6,134 nucleotides of DNA from an uncultured Collinsella sp. (GCA_900551185.1 URVF01000095.1:1-6134), one strand, 5' to 3'. Counted from the stretch's first letter, positions 1 to 5,960 are shown. Notes: a model not told the origin generated them from the sequence alone. Numbers and translations are program-made.

Positions 1-44
1 CACGCGTAAGATCGTCGGCAGCGTCAGATGTGTATAAGAGACAG
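1..44 (+). other. Untrimmed Nextera i5-side sequencing adapter
   Basis: This is library DNA, not genome. Bases 12-25 are TCGTCGGCAGCGTC and 26-44 are the Tn5 mosaic end AGATGTGTATAAGAGACAG, together the Nextera read-1 transposon adapter. Bases 4-11 (GCGTAAGA) sit where the i5 index goes, and I recall this as index S517. Genomic sequence starts at 45. Confidence 0.97.
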
Positions 45-118
45 GTGGTTACGTTGCAGAATACTCCGTTTTTTTGCACGGGCCAGGATGGGGTACCTCA
101 GGAGAACACAGCGGTATC

Positions 119-155
119 CCGTAAATATATACAATCTGTACCGTAATTTATACAA
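119..155. repeat. Tandem AT-rich direct repeats upstream of the flavodoxin/ferredoxin gene
   Basis: Two similar AT-rich units, CCGTAAATATATACAA (119-134) and CCGTAATTTATACAA (141-155), end 21 bp apart, about two turns of the helix. They are the most AT-rich part of the 45-291 upstream region. Paired sites with this phasing often bind a transcription factor on one face of the DNA. No regulator can be named, and the AT-richness could simply reflect promoter DNA. Confidence 0.35.
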
Positions 156-228
156 AACGAAGAGGCAGACAGCGTAGGGTGGGTGCATTGGGGTGCTTGG
201 TGCATCAAAACAGGGACCCCACGTGCCG

Positions 229-234
229 TATACT
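229..234 (+). promoter_or_regulatory. Possible -10 element for the gene at 292
   Basis: TATACT matches the sigma-70 -10 consensus at five of six positions and would place the transcript start near 241, about 50 nt before the start codon. No good -35 box lies 16-18 bp upstream, so this is either a weak or activator-dependent promoter or a chance match. A short inverted repeat, TGGGGT (189-194) with ACCCCA (216-221), lies just upstream. Confidence 0.3.
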
Positions 235-291
235 CTGGCTGGATGTGAAAACGGCTTGACGCGTTGCCAGACGTAGGGGGAGGGTGTCTCG

Positions 292-1053
292 ATGAGCGTA
301 TTCGAAATTGTGTTTAGTCCGACGGGTGGAACGGAGAAGGTGTCTTGCCTTGTGGCTGGAGCGCTGGACAAGAATACTGTTACCGTCGATCTGACCGATA
401 GCGGGTTGGATTTCCACGAGGTCTCGATGACGAAGGACGACGTGGCTGTTATCTCCGTGCCGGCGTATGCCGGTAGAATCCCGGCTGTGGTGGCTGACCG
501 GTTGGGCATGGTGCGCGGCAACGGGGCTCGGGCTGTTTTGGTTTGTGTATACGGAAACCGCGCGTTTGAGGACACGCTCGTAGAGCTGGAGGACGTTGCG
601 AAGCATGCGGGATTCCGGGTGATCGCGGCAGTTGCGGCCATTGCAGAACATTCCATTGCGCGACAGTTTGCTGCCGGTCGTCCGGATGCGCAGGATGCGG
701 CGCAGCTTGCTGAGTTTGCTCAGCAAATTCAGCAAAAGCTGTTGGCTGAGGATGCGTCCGAGCCCTTTATCCCCGGCAATCGTCCTTATAAACAAGCTGG
801 AGGTCACCGCATGGCGCCCGAGGCAACAGAGGATTGCGTCTCCTGCGGTGCATGCGCCGCGGCGTGCCCCGTTTGTGCTATCGACAAGGGTGACCCCAAA
901 CGAGCAGCTGGCGAGGCGTGCATCTCCTGCATGCGCTGCATCGCCGTATGTCCGCGAGGTGCTCGCAAGCTTGATCCCAACAAGCTATCCGCTGTTTCCC
1001 AGATGCTGAGCAAGGTTTGCGTCGTGCGGAAGGAATGCGAGCTCTTCATCTAG
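292..1053 (+). CDS. EFR1-type flavodoxin-like/2[4Fe-4S] ferredoxin protein
   Basis: Predicted soluble cytoplasmic electron carrier of 253 aa. The N-terminal part (about residues 1-155) is flavodoxin-like: it opens with a beta strand followed by SPTGGT (9-14), which matches the FMN-phosphate loop of this family. The C-terminal part is a bacterial ferredoxin with two CxxCxxCxxxCP motifs, Cys182/185/188/192 and Cys210/213/216/220, expected to bind two [4Fe-4S] clusters. Length and domain order match proteins annotated as EFR1 family ferrodoxin, common in anaerobes; the redox partner is unknown. The ATG at 292 is well supported by GGAGG at 279-283, 8 nt upstream. The gene appears monocistronic: a repeat element and a new promoter separate it from the PTS operon. 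It has no membrane segment or signal peptide. Its codon use is more mixed than that of the sugar genes, suggesting modest expression. FMN binding and clusters are inferred from motifs; the family call is firm. Confidence 0.9.
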   Translation: MSVFEIVFSPTGGTEKVSCLVAGALDKNTVTVDLTDSGLDFHEVSMTKDDVAVISVPAYAGRIPAVVADRLGMVRGNGARAVLVCVYGNRAFEDTLVELEDVAKHAGFRVIAAVAAIAEHSIARQFAAGRPDAQDAAQLAEFAQQIQQKLLAEDASEPFIPGNRPYKQAGGHRMAPEATEDCVSCGACAAACPVCAIDKGDPKRAAGEACISCMRCIAVCPRGARKLDPNKLSAVSQMLSKVCVVRKECELFI

Positions 1054-1065
1054 CGCATACGAAAT

Positions 1066-1130
1066 TGGCGCAATGGGGCCAGGTTAATCTGCACCGACCT
1101 GGTGCAAACAAACCTGTCCCCATTGCACCA
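1066..1130. repeat. REP-like nested palindromic repeat
   Basis: A 65-bp imperfect palindrome lies 12 bp after the preceding stop codon. The left arm TGGCGCAATGGGGCCAGGTT (1066-1085) matches the reverse complement of the right arm (1111-1130) at 18 of 20 positions. Inside is a second hairpin, TGCACC (1090-1095) with GGTGCA (1101-1106) around a 5-nt loop. There is no T-tract, so it is not a classical terminator, although it could protect the mRNA 3' end. I associate 'GGTGCAATGGGGACAGG' units with dispersed intergenic repeats of Coriobacteriia, of the kind mobilised by REP-associated tyrosine transposases. No transposase is present here, so the copy would be non-autonomous. Confidence 0.75.
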
Positions 1131-1134
1131 GAGC

Positions 1135-1185
1135 AAGGAGTGTCCCCGGGTGCCGGCAGAAAAGGAACGTCCCTAAGTACCGCAT
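1135..1185. repeat. Degenerate tandem direct repeat next to the REP-like palindrome
   Basis: Two related 24-bp units begin at 1135 (AAGGAGTGTCCCC...) and 1162 (AAGGAACGTCCCT...), 27 bp apart. They share AAGGA, GTCCC, GT and CCG in register. They directly follow the palindrome, so the region looks like a composite of short intergenic repeat modules rather than unique regulatory DNA. No coding potential is visible. Confidence 0.45.
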
Positions 1186-1186
1186 A

Positions 1187-1222
1187 AATACCGTTTATCG
1201 GAGAAAAAATACCGTTCGCCGG
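1187..1222. promoter_or_regulatory. Tandem operator-like sites upstream of the PTS operon promoter
   Basis: AATACCGTTTATCGG (1187-1201) and AATACCGTTCGCCGG (1208-1222) agree at 12 of 15 positions and are offset by exactly 21 bp, about two helical turns. Each contains CCG-N5-CGG, a small dyad. The pair lies just upstream of the proposed -35 box at 1232, the usual position for an activator. A further TACCG at 1178 is 11 bp before the first copy but falls in the repeat unit. The bound protein is unknown, and binding is inferred only from repetition, phasing and position. Confidence 0.45.
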
Positions 1223-1231
1223 TCATAATGA

Positions 1232-1259
1232 TTGTTCCGGCTTTGGGCTTGTCTACAAT
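1232..1259 (+). promoter_or_regulatory. Predicted sigma-70 promoter of the alpha-glucoside PTS operon
   Basis: TACAAT at 1254-1259 matches the -10 consensus at five of six positions. It lies 16 bp after a weaker -35 box, TTGTTC (1232-1237). Transcription would start near 1266, giving an untranslated leader of about 130 nt before the EIIA start codon. A leader this long fits the RNA structures that follow and the presence of an antiterminator gene in the operon. Confidence 0.5.
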
Positions 1260-1283
1260 AACCCCCGTAAAAGAAATGCGGAA

Positions 1284-1363
1284 GGTTACCGAGTCCCCTC
1301 GGACGTGCGCCTAACCAAAGTCTTTGATCGCGAGCGTCTCAATGGGCGCATTCGATTGATTTT
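1284..1363 (+). promoter_or_regulatory. Putative antitermination leader: RAT-like hairpin overlapping a terminator-like hairpin
   Basis: Two mutually exclusive structures can form. The first pairs GGTTA (1284-1288) with TAACC (1312-1316), enclosing CCGAG (1289-1293) paired with CTCGG (1298-1302) around a TCCC loop. The second pairs TGCGCCTA (1306-1313) with TGGGCGCA (1343-1350), eight pairs including one G-U, and is followed by a T-rich tail (1351-1363). The 3' strand of the first overlaps the 5' strand of the second. This is the layout of BglG/LicT-controlled leaders, where the protein stabilises the upstream hairpin (the ribonucleic antiterminator, RAT) and blocks termination. The sequence does not match the usual RAT core well: GTTACCG resembles GTTACTG, but GCAGGC is absent. 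A further long stem, CCTAACCAAA (1310-1319) with TTTGGTTGGG (1361-1370), is also possible. The role is inferred from architecture and from the downstream antiterminator gene. Confidence 0.5.
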
Positions 1364-1396
1364 GGTTGGGCTATATTTATGAAGGGACATGTCACC

Positions 1397-1909
1397 ATGG
1401 GTTTCTTTTCTCGCCTGATGGGCGGTTCGGATGAGCAGAAGACTGCGGCTTCCGAGTTCGAAATCCTTGCTCCCGTTTCCGGCGAGCTTGTTCATCTAGA
1501 AAATACCAATGATCCCGCTTTTAGCAGCCGTGCCGTGGGCGATGGCGTTGCCGTGGTTCCCCAAGAGGGAACGGTGTGCGCTCCTGTTTCCGGCACCGTC
1601 GCGGCGCTGTTTCCGACTGAGCACGCGCTGGGCATCATGTCCGACGACAGCTCCACTCAGGTGATGCTGCATATCGGAATCGACACTGTTAAGCTTGAGG
1701 GCAAGGGCTTCCATGCGCTTGTTGCCCAGGGTGACCATGTCGACGCGGGCCAGCCCCTCGTCGAGGTCGATTTCGACGCGGTCCGCGCCGCCGGCTTCGA
1801 TCCCACGGTCTTCGTTATCGTGTGCGAGCGCTCGGAGAACTCGACTCTTCGTGAGCATGCTTCCGGCCCTGTTGCTGTTAAAGAGCCTGTCGTCTGGCTT
1901 TCCGAGTAA
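1397..1909 (+). CDS. PTS glucose-type EIIA component (free-standing)
   Basis: Cytoplasmic sugar-PTS phosphocarrier of 170 aa, almost the length of E. coli EIIA-Glc (169 aa). It accepts phosphate from HPr and passes it to an EIIB domain, here probably that of the EIICB encoded at 2882. The sequence shows APVSGE (25-30), VGDGVAV (47-53), the mid-domain APVSGTV (62-68), and VMLHIGIDTV (89-98), whose His92 is the phosphorylation site. His76 corresponds to the second active-site histidine. The ATG at 1397 is preferred over an in-frame ATG at 1379: it has AAGGGA (1382-1387) 9 nt upstream, and it gives an MGFFSRL start resembling MGLFDKL of E. coli Crr. This is the first gene of the operon, 18 nt before the antiterminator. 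Because the permease lacks a fused EIIA domain, this protein supplies the missing module. The family is certain; exclusive service to this permease is inferred. Confidence 0.95.
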   Translation: MGFFSRLMGGSDEQKTAASEFEILAPVSGELVHLENTNDPAFSSRAVGDGVAVVPQEGTVCAPVSGTVAALFPTEHALGIMSDDSSTQVMLHIGIDTVKLEGKGFHALVAQGDHVDAGQPLVEVDFDAVRAAGFDPTVFVIVCERSENSTLREHASGPVAVKEPVVWLSE

Positions 1910-1927
1910 ATTCTTGTGGTGGGTACC

Positions 1928-2782
1928 GTGGTTATCAAGCGAGTTTTTAACAACAACGTCGCAATGGTCACTTCGGACGATGGCTCCGAGCTCATCGTCA
2001 TCGGTCGAGGCCTCTGCTTTGGTCGCCATGCCGGCGATGCCATCGATGAGACGTCGGTCGAAAAGACCTACGCGTTGCAGGAGGGAACTTCTCAGGATTC
2101 GCGTACGATTGACCGCTTGGCACATCTTTTGGAGTCCATCCCCACCGTCAACCTCGTGATTTCCGAGGACATCGTTCAGATGCTCCGTCGAGAGCTCAAT
2201 GTTGATATCAACGATAAGATTCTCATTGCTCTCGCAGACCACATCAGCCTTGCTTTGGAGCGTGAGCGCAAGGGCGTCTCCTGTGAGAATCCGTTGCTGC
2301 TCGAGATCCAGCAGTTCTATCGCAAGGAGTATGCACTTGCGGGCCGTGCGCTGCAGATTATCAAGGAGTATATGGGCATCCAGATGAGCGAGGAGGAGCA
2401 GGGTTTCATTACGCTGCATATCGTCAACGCCACCATGCCGCAACGCTCCGATCGTTTGATTGTTTCGGTCCAGCTTGTTCGCGACGTGCTCGCGATTGTT
2501 TCTGAGCGCTATGCTACGACCCTCGATGACACCTCGCTGCCTTACGAACGTTTCGTTCGTCACCTGCAGTTTTTCGCACAGCGAGCGCTCGATCCTACGG
2601 CAGGGCAAATCAACGGAGACGCGCTGTTCCGAATCGATGAAACGGCGTATCCCTGCGCATTCTCGTGCGCGGACGCCATAGCCGCCCACTTGTCGTCTAC
2701 CTATAACGTTGTCGTTACCGATGCTGAGAAGAGTTATCTCGCGTATCACATTGTTAACCTGCTTGGAGAACCTGGTCTCTAG
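1928..2782 (+). CDS. BglG/LicT-family transcription antiterminator
   Basis: RNA-binding regulator of 284 aa that would let transcription continue past leader terminators when substrate is present. The N-terminal co-antiterminator domain (about 1-55) has VIKRVFNNNVAMV and IGRGLCFGRHAGD, matching LicT/BglG. PRD1 and PRD2 follow and keep all four regulatory histidines: His105 (LADHIS) and His164 (ITLHIV) in PRD1, His212 (VRHLQFF) and His274 (AYHIV) in PRD2. In this family the permease phosphorylates PRD1 to inactivate the protein, and HPr phosphorylates PRD2 to activate it, linking expression to substrate and carbon status. GTG at 1928 was chosen because relatives begin M-x-I-x-K-V-x-N-N-N; GTGs at 1916 and 1919 would add three or four residues. 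The ribosome site is weak (GGTGG, 1918-1922). It is co-transcribed between EIIA and EIICB, and the leader structure at 1284-1363 is the likely target. Family call is firm; the exact start and target are less so. Confidence 0.92.
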   Translation: MVIKRVFNNNVAMVTSDDGSELIVIGRGLCFGRHAGDAIDETSVEKTYALQEGTSQDSRTIDRLAHLLESIPTVNLVISEDIVQMLRRELNVDINDKILIALADHISLALERERKGVSCENPLLLEIQQFYRKEYALAGRALQIIKEYMGIQMSEEEQGFITLHIVNATMPQRSDRLIVSVQLVRDVLAIVSERYATTLDDTSLPYERFVRHLQFFAQRALDPTAGQINGDALFRIDETAYPCAFSCADAIAAHLSSTYNVVVTDAEKSYLAYHIVNLLGEPGL

Positions 2783-2789
2783 GCATAAC

Positions 2790-2856
2790 GTGCCCACACA
2801 TCGATTGGTATAAGGCAAGGCTTACGGTCTTGCCCAGGGCACATCTGTCTTAATTT
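2790..2856 (+). terminator. Attenuator-like nested hairpin between the antiterminator and EIICB genes
   Basis: In the 99-nt gap, GTGCCC (2790-2795) pairs perfectly with GGGCAC (2837-2842) and encloses GGCAAG (2814-2819) paired with CTTGCC (2829-2834) around a 9-nt loop. A T-rich stretch, ATCTGTCTTAATTT (2843-2856), follows, as in an intrinsic terminator. A small competing hairpin, GGCA (2782-2785) with TGCC (2791-2794), starts at the antiterminator stop codon and uses the same 5' strand. This could be a partial or conditional terminator setting EIICB and glucosidase output relative to EIIA and the regulator, or an mRNA processing or stability element. No standard RAT is visible beside it. Confidence 0.5.
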
Positions 2857-2881
2857 GCGGAAAAGGAAGGGGAGTACCGCT

Positions 2882-4498
2882 ATGACCGCAAAAAAGAAGT
2901 TCAATTTCAAAGCGCCGTTGGAGGTGTTCGCGAAGTCGATCGTTCAGCCGATGATGTATCTCTCGGTTGCCGGCATCCTGCTCATCGTGGGCATCATTCT
3001 GACCAACAAGACCATCTGCGCCATGATCCCCGTGCTGGGCTTCGGTCCGTTCCAGCTTGTGGGCGCCGTTGTCTATCAGTCACTGATGTTTATCATCAAC
3101 AACCTCTCGATTCTGTTCTGCGTGGGCATCGCCGGCGCCATGGCAAAGAAGAACAAGGGCCATGCTTCGCTGATCGCCCTGATGTCGTTCTTCCTGTTCC
3201 TGCAGGCTAACAACATCGTGCTCAACGCCACCGGCTCTCTTGCCGATGCGAGCGGCATGCTCGGTCTTACCGGAACCGGCCAGGCCACCGTTATGGGCAT
3301 CCAGGTACTCGATACCGGCGTATTTGACGGCATCATCCTCGGTTGCATCACCGGTGCTGTGTTCAACAAGTACTCGAACAAACAGTTCCCCATTGCCCTT
3401 TCGATGTTCTCGGGCGTTCGCTTTCCGTTCCTGATCATGATCATCATTTCCTGGATCATGGGCGCTGGCTTCTGCATCGTTTGGCCTCCGGTCCAGGGTG
3501 CCATCTCCTCCGTTGCCGGCATCATTAAGGAGTCGGGCAACATCGGTCTGTTTATCTACGGCATGCTCAACAAGCTGCTTGTTCCCACCGGTCTGCACCA
3601 CCTCATCTACACCCCGTTCCAGTTCTCCGATGTGGGCGGCACCCTGACGCTGGGTGATCAGGTTATCGCCGGCGCCTATCCCATCCGTGTTGCCGAGATG
3701 GCAATGACGGGCCAGCCCTTCTCCGATAGCACCTATTTCAACAGCTACACCTTCAACAACCTGTGGCCCTACATCGGTATCGGTCTCGCCTTTATCGTCA
3801 CCGCTTACAAGGGGAACAAGGATAAGACCAAGGCCGTTATCATCCCGCTGATCATCACCGCCGTGCTCTCCTGTGTCACCGAGCCCATGGACTTCCTCTT
3901 TGTCTTTGCCGCTCCCGTGCTCTTTGTCGTTCACTCGGTTCTTTCCGGCATCTTCCTGGTCCTGCTCAAGGTCCTCTCCGTGCCCGCTTCGACTGCAGGC
4001 GGCATCATCAACATCGTGGTCTCCAACCTGGTCCTGGGTGTCGATAAGACCAACTGGCCGGTTATGCTGGTGCTTGGAGTCGTCAACGCCGCTCTGTACT
4101 TCTTCCTCTTCACCTTCCTTATCAAGAAGCTCAACCTCCACACGCCTGGTCGCGAGGAGGAGTCCGAGCTTGCTGAGTCCGTTGCCGAGGGCGAGGCCGC
4201 CGCTTCTATCGCGGTGAAGCAGGGCGCTGTTGCCGCAGCTCCCGCAGAGGGCGTCGATGCAGGTATTGCCGACCTGGTCGCAGGTCTTGGCGGCAAGGAC
4301 AACATCGAGGAGCTCGAGAACTGCTTTACGCGTCTTCGCGTGAACGTTAAGAACCCGGACCTCATCGATGAGAACCTCATTAACCACGTGCCCAACAGCG
4401 GCATCAACCGCAACGGCAACAATATCCAGATCATCTTTGGCATGAAGGTCGCCGAGATGCGCGACAAGGTCGAAAACGCAATTGAGAAGGAGCAGTAA
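2882..4498 (+). CDS. PTS alpha-glucoside/glucose-family EIICB permease
   Basis: Inner-membrane sugar transporter of 538 aa that imports and phosphorylates its substrate; the neighbouring GH4 enzyme suggests maltose or a related alpha-glucoside. Residues 1-425 form the EIIC domain, with many hydrophobic membrane spans and family motifs including TGLHHLIYTPF (236-246) and VTEPMDF (332-338). An acidic and Ala-rich linker (about 424-460) leads to an EIIB domain (about 461-538), whose phosphorylated residue is Cys481 in LENCFTRLRV. No EIIA domain is fused; the free EIIA at 1397 fits that role. Architecture and length resemble MalX, GlvC and AglA. ATG at 2882 is chosen over an in-frame TTG at 2855: a strong AAGGAAGGGGAG (2863-2874) lies 7 nt upstream, and the shorter product begins MTAKKKFNFKAP, directly before the first membrane segment. 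Codons are strongly C- and G-ending, suggesting high expression. The glucosidase starts 3 nt after the stop. Substrate is inferred from context. Confidence 0.94.
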   Translation: MTAKKKFNFKAPLEVFAKSIVQPMMYLSVAGILLIVGIILTNKTICAMIPVLGFGPFQLVGAVVYQSLMFIINNLSILFCVGIAGAMAKKNKGHASLIALMSFFLFLQANNIVLNATGSLADASGMLGLTGTGQATVMGIQVLDTGVFDGIILGCITGAVFNKYSNKQFPIALSMFSGVRFPFLIMIIISWIMGAGFCIVWPPVQGAISSVAGIIKESGNIGLFIYGMLNKLLVPTGLHHLIYTPFQFSDVGGTLTLGDQVIAGAYPIRVAEMAMTGQPFSDSTYFNSYTFNNLWPYIGIGLAFIVTAYKGNKDKTKAVIIPLIITAVLSCVTEPMDFLFVFAAPVLFVVHSVLSGIFLVLLKVLSVPASTAGGIINIVVSNLVLGVDKTNWPVMLVLGVVNAALYFFLFTFLIKKLNLHTPGREEESELAESVAEGEAAASIAVKQGAVAAAPAEGVDAGIADLVAGLGGKDNIEELENCFTRLRVNVKNPDLIDENLINHVPNSGINRNGNNIQIIFGMKVAEMRDKVENAIEKEQ

Positions 4499-4501
4499 AC
4501 A

Positions 4502-5884
4502 ATGATCATTACTCTGTGTGGTGGCGGATCCACCTTTACCCCCGGCATCGTCAAGTCCATCGCCCTGCGCAAGGACGAGCTCGACGTTGACGAGATTCGT
4601 CTGTACGACATCAACGAGGAGCGCCAGCGCAAGATTGGCGTGCTCGTGGACTGGATTCTGCACGAGGACCTTGGCCTGGACATCAAGCTCACGGTGACCA
4701 CCGACAAGGAGACGGCTTTCACCGACGCGAGCTTCGTGTTTGCCCAGATGCGCGTGGGCGGCTACGCCATGCGCGAGCAGGACGAGAAGATTCCGCTGCG
4801 TCACGGCTGCGTGGGTCAGGAGACTTGCGGTTGCGGCGGCCTTGCCTACGGCATGCGCACCATCTTCCCCATGGTCGAGCTGATCGATGACGTTGAGAAG
4901 TACGCCAAGAAGGACTACTGGATTCTCAACTACTCCAACCCTGCCGCCATCGTCTCCGAGGGCTGCCGCGTGCTGCGTCCCAACGCTCGCATCATCAACA
5001 TCTGCGACATGCCGATCGCGATCATCGACGTGGTTTGCGCCGCGCTCGATATCGACAAGAAGGATGTCGAGTACGATTACTTTGGCCTCAACCACTTTGG
5101 TTGGTTCACCTCGATTCGCCACAAGGGCGAGGAGGTGCTCCCGCAGCTGCGCGAGTACATCAAGGAGCATGAGATCCTGCTGCCCGATTCCTACCTCAAG
5201 GGCATGGGCTCGCTCATGGCAAAGAAGCCCGAGGAGGCCACCGACGAGCATCCCGAGCAGAACCGCCACACCAAGGGCAGCTGGTACTACGTCTGGAAGG
5301 GCGAGTACGAGATCATGGAGTGCTTCCCGGAGTACCTGCCCAACACGTATCTGAACTACTACCTGCAGCAGAAGGAGTTCGTCGAGCATTCCAACCCCGA
5401 GCGCACCCGTGCTAACGAGGTTGAGGAGACGCGCGAGAAGAATCTCTTCGACGGCATCGACCACTACGAGAAGACCGGCGAGATCGACGAGAGCACGTTC
5501 TATGCGGGCAGCCACGGCGACTGGATTGCCGACCTGGCTATCGCTCTGAAGAACGACACCAAGCAGCGCTTCCTGGTCATTTGCGAGAACAAGGGCGCTA
5601 TCCCCAACATGCCCTACGACGCTATGGTCGAGCTGCCTGCCTACATTGGCAAGAACGGCCCCGAGGTCATCAGCCGCGACAACATTCCTCTGTTCCAGCA
5701 GGGTCTCATGATGCAGCAGCTGAACTCCGAGAAGCTCGTGGTCGAGGCTACGATCGAGGGTTCGTACGAGAAGGCGCTCAAGGCCTTTACGCTCAACAAG
5801 ACCGTGCCGTCGATGAAGGTCGCCAAGGAGGTTCTCGACGACATGATCGAGGCCAACAAGGGCTACTGGCCCGAGCTTAAGTAA
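4502..5884 (+). CDS. GH4 6-phospho-alpha-glucosidase (maltose-6'-phosphate glucosidase type)
   Basis: Cytoplasmic glycosidase of 460 aa, somewhat longer than the roughly 440 aa of GlvA, MalH and AglB. GH4 enzymes use NAD+ and a divalent metal, usually Mn2+, in a redox-assisted elimination/addition mechanism. They hydrolyse 6-phospho-alpha-glucosides such as maltose 6'-phosphate to glucose 6-phosphate and glucose. The N-terminal GGGSTFTP (7-14) is the dinucleotide-binding loop. CDMP (168-171) is the signature of the phospho-alpha members; phospho-beta members have CN(V/I)P. Cys168 and His198 (FGLNHFGW) are the expected metal ligands, Asp169 the likely acid, and Tyr262 or Tyr263 (SWYYVW) the likely base. 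NYSNP (143-147) and GQETCG (105-110) are also conserved. The ATG lies 3 nt after the EIICB stop, and its ribosome site AAGGAG (4487-4492) is inside that gene, so translation is probably coupled. Codon bias is strong. It is the last gene before the terminator. The alpha assignment is well supported; the exact disaccharide is not. Confidence 0.95.
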   Translation: MIITLCGGGSTFTPGIVKSIALRKDELDVDEIRLYDINEERQRKIGVLVDWILHEDLGLDIKLTVTTDKETAFTDASFVFAQMRVGGYAMREQDEKIPLRHGCVGQETCGCGGLAYGMRTIFPMVELIDDVEKYAKKDYWILNYSNPAAIVSEGCRVLRPNARIINICDMPIAIIDVVCAALDIDKKDVEYDYFGLNHFGWFTSIRHKGEEVLPQLREYIKEHEILLPDSYLKGMGSLMAKKPEEATDEHPEQNRHTKGSWYYVWKGEYEIMECFPEYLPNTYLNYYLQQKEFVEHSNPERTRANEVEETREKNLFDGIDHYEKTGEIDESTFYAGSHGDWIADLAIALKNDTKQRFLVICENKGAIPNMPYDAMVELPAYIGKNGPEVISRDNIPLFQQGLMMQQLNSEKLVVEATIEGSYEKALKAFTLNKTVPSMKVAKEVLDDMIEANKGYWPELK

Positions 5885-5916
5885 AAGCAACAGGGTCGCT
5901 GGCCGCATACCTAGAG

Positions 5917-5960
5917 CAATGCCCCGTCCACGTGATTGCGTGGACGGGGCATTGTCATTT
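5917..5960 (+). terminator. Strong intrinsic terminator of the PTS operon
   Basis: A perfect 16-bp stem pairs CAATGCCCCGTCCACG (5917-5932) with 5939-5954 around the 6-nt loop TGATTG, and TCATTT follows. It lies 32 bp after the glucosidase stop codon. The T-tract is short, but the GC-rich stem is very stable. Because the stem is perfect, it could also work on the opposite strand, where a run of A, G and T follows. Confidence 0.9.

Noticed and set aside
26..44. Tn5 or IS50 mosaic end suggesting a transposon
   Set aside because: It is fused to the Nextera read adapter and index sequence, and the reverse copy at 6087-6105 is likewise joined to the i7 adapter, so it comes from library preparation.
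45..177. Open plus-strand frames at the left edge, ending at 146 and 177, as the tail of a truncated upstream gene
   Set aside because: The translations show no family resemblance, and the region is AT-rich and repeat-bearing like non-coding DNA. A truncated gene cannot be excluded, but nothing supports it.
256..284. TTGACG at 256-261 as a -35 box for the first gene
   Set aside because: The matching -10 position would fall on the ribosome-binding site at about 279-284, leaving no room for a transcript leader, and no -10-like sequence is there.
24..807. Minus-strand frames of 210 and 200 codons overlapping the flavodoxin/ferredoxin gene
   Set aside because: One runs into the sequencing adapter, and both are antisense to a gene with clear cysteine motifs and a good ribosome site.
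1066..1130. The palindrome as an intrinsic terminator of the first gene
   Set aside because: No T-tract follows either arm, and the repetitive character of the arms fits a REP-like element better.
1496..2818. A 440-codon minus-strand open frame opposite the EIIA and antiterminator genes
   Set aside because: It is antisense to two clear gene families, has no recognisable motifs, and again follows from sense-strand codon bias.
3080..5908. A 942-codon open frame on the minus strand across the EIICB and glucosidase genes
   Set aside because: It lies exactly antisense to two well-recognised genes, is rich in Leu, Val, Asp and Gly without any domain pattern, and has no ribosome site logic. The strong codon bias of the sense genes removes stop codons from this antisense frame.
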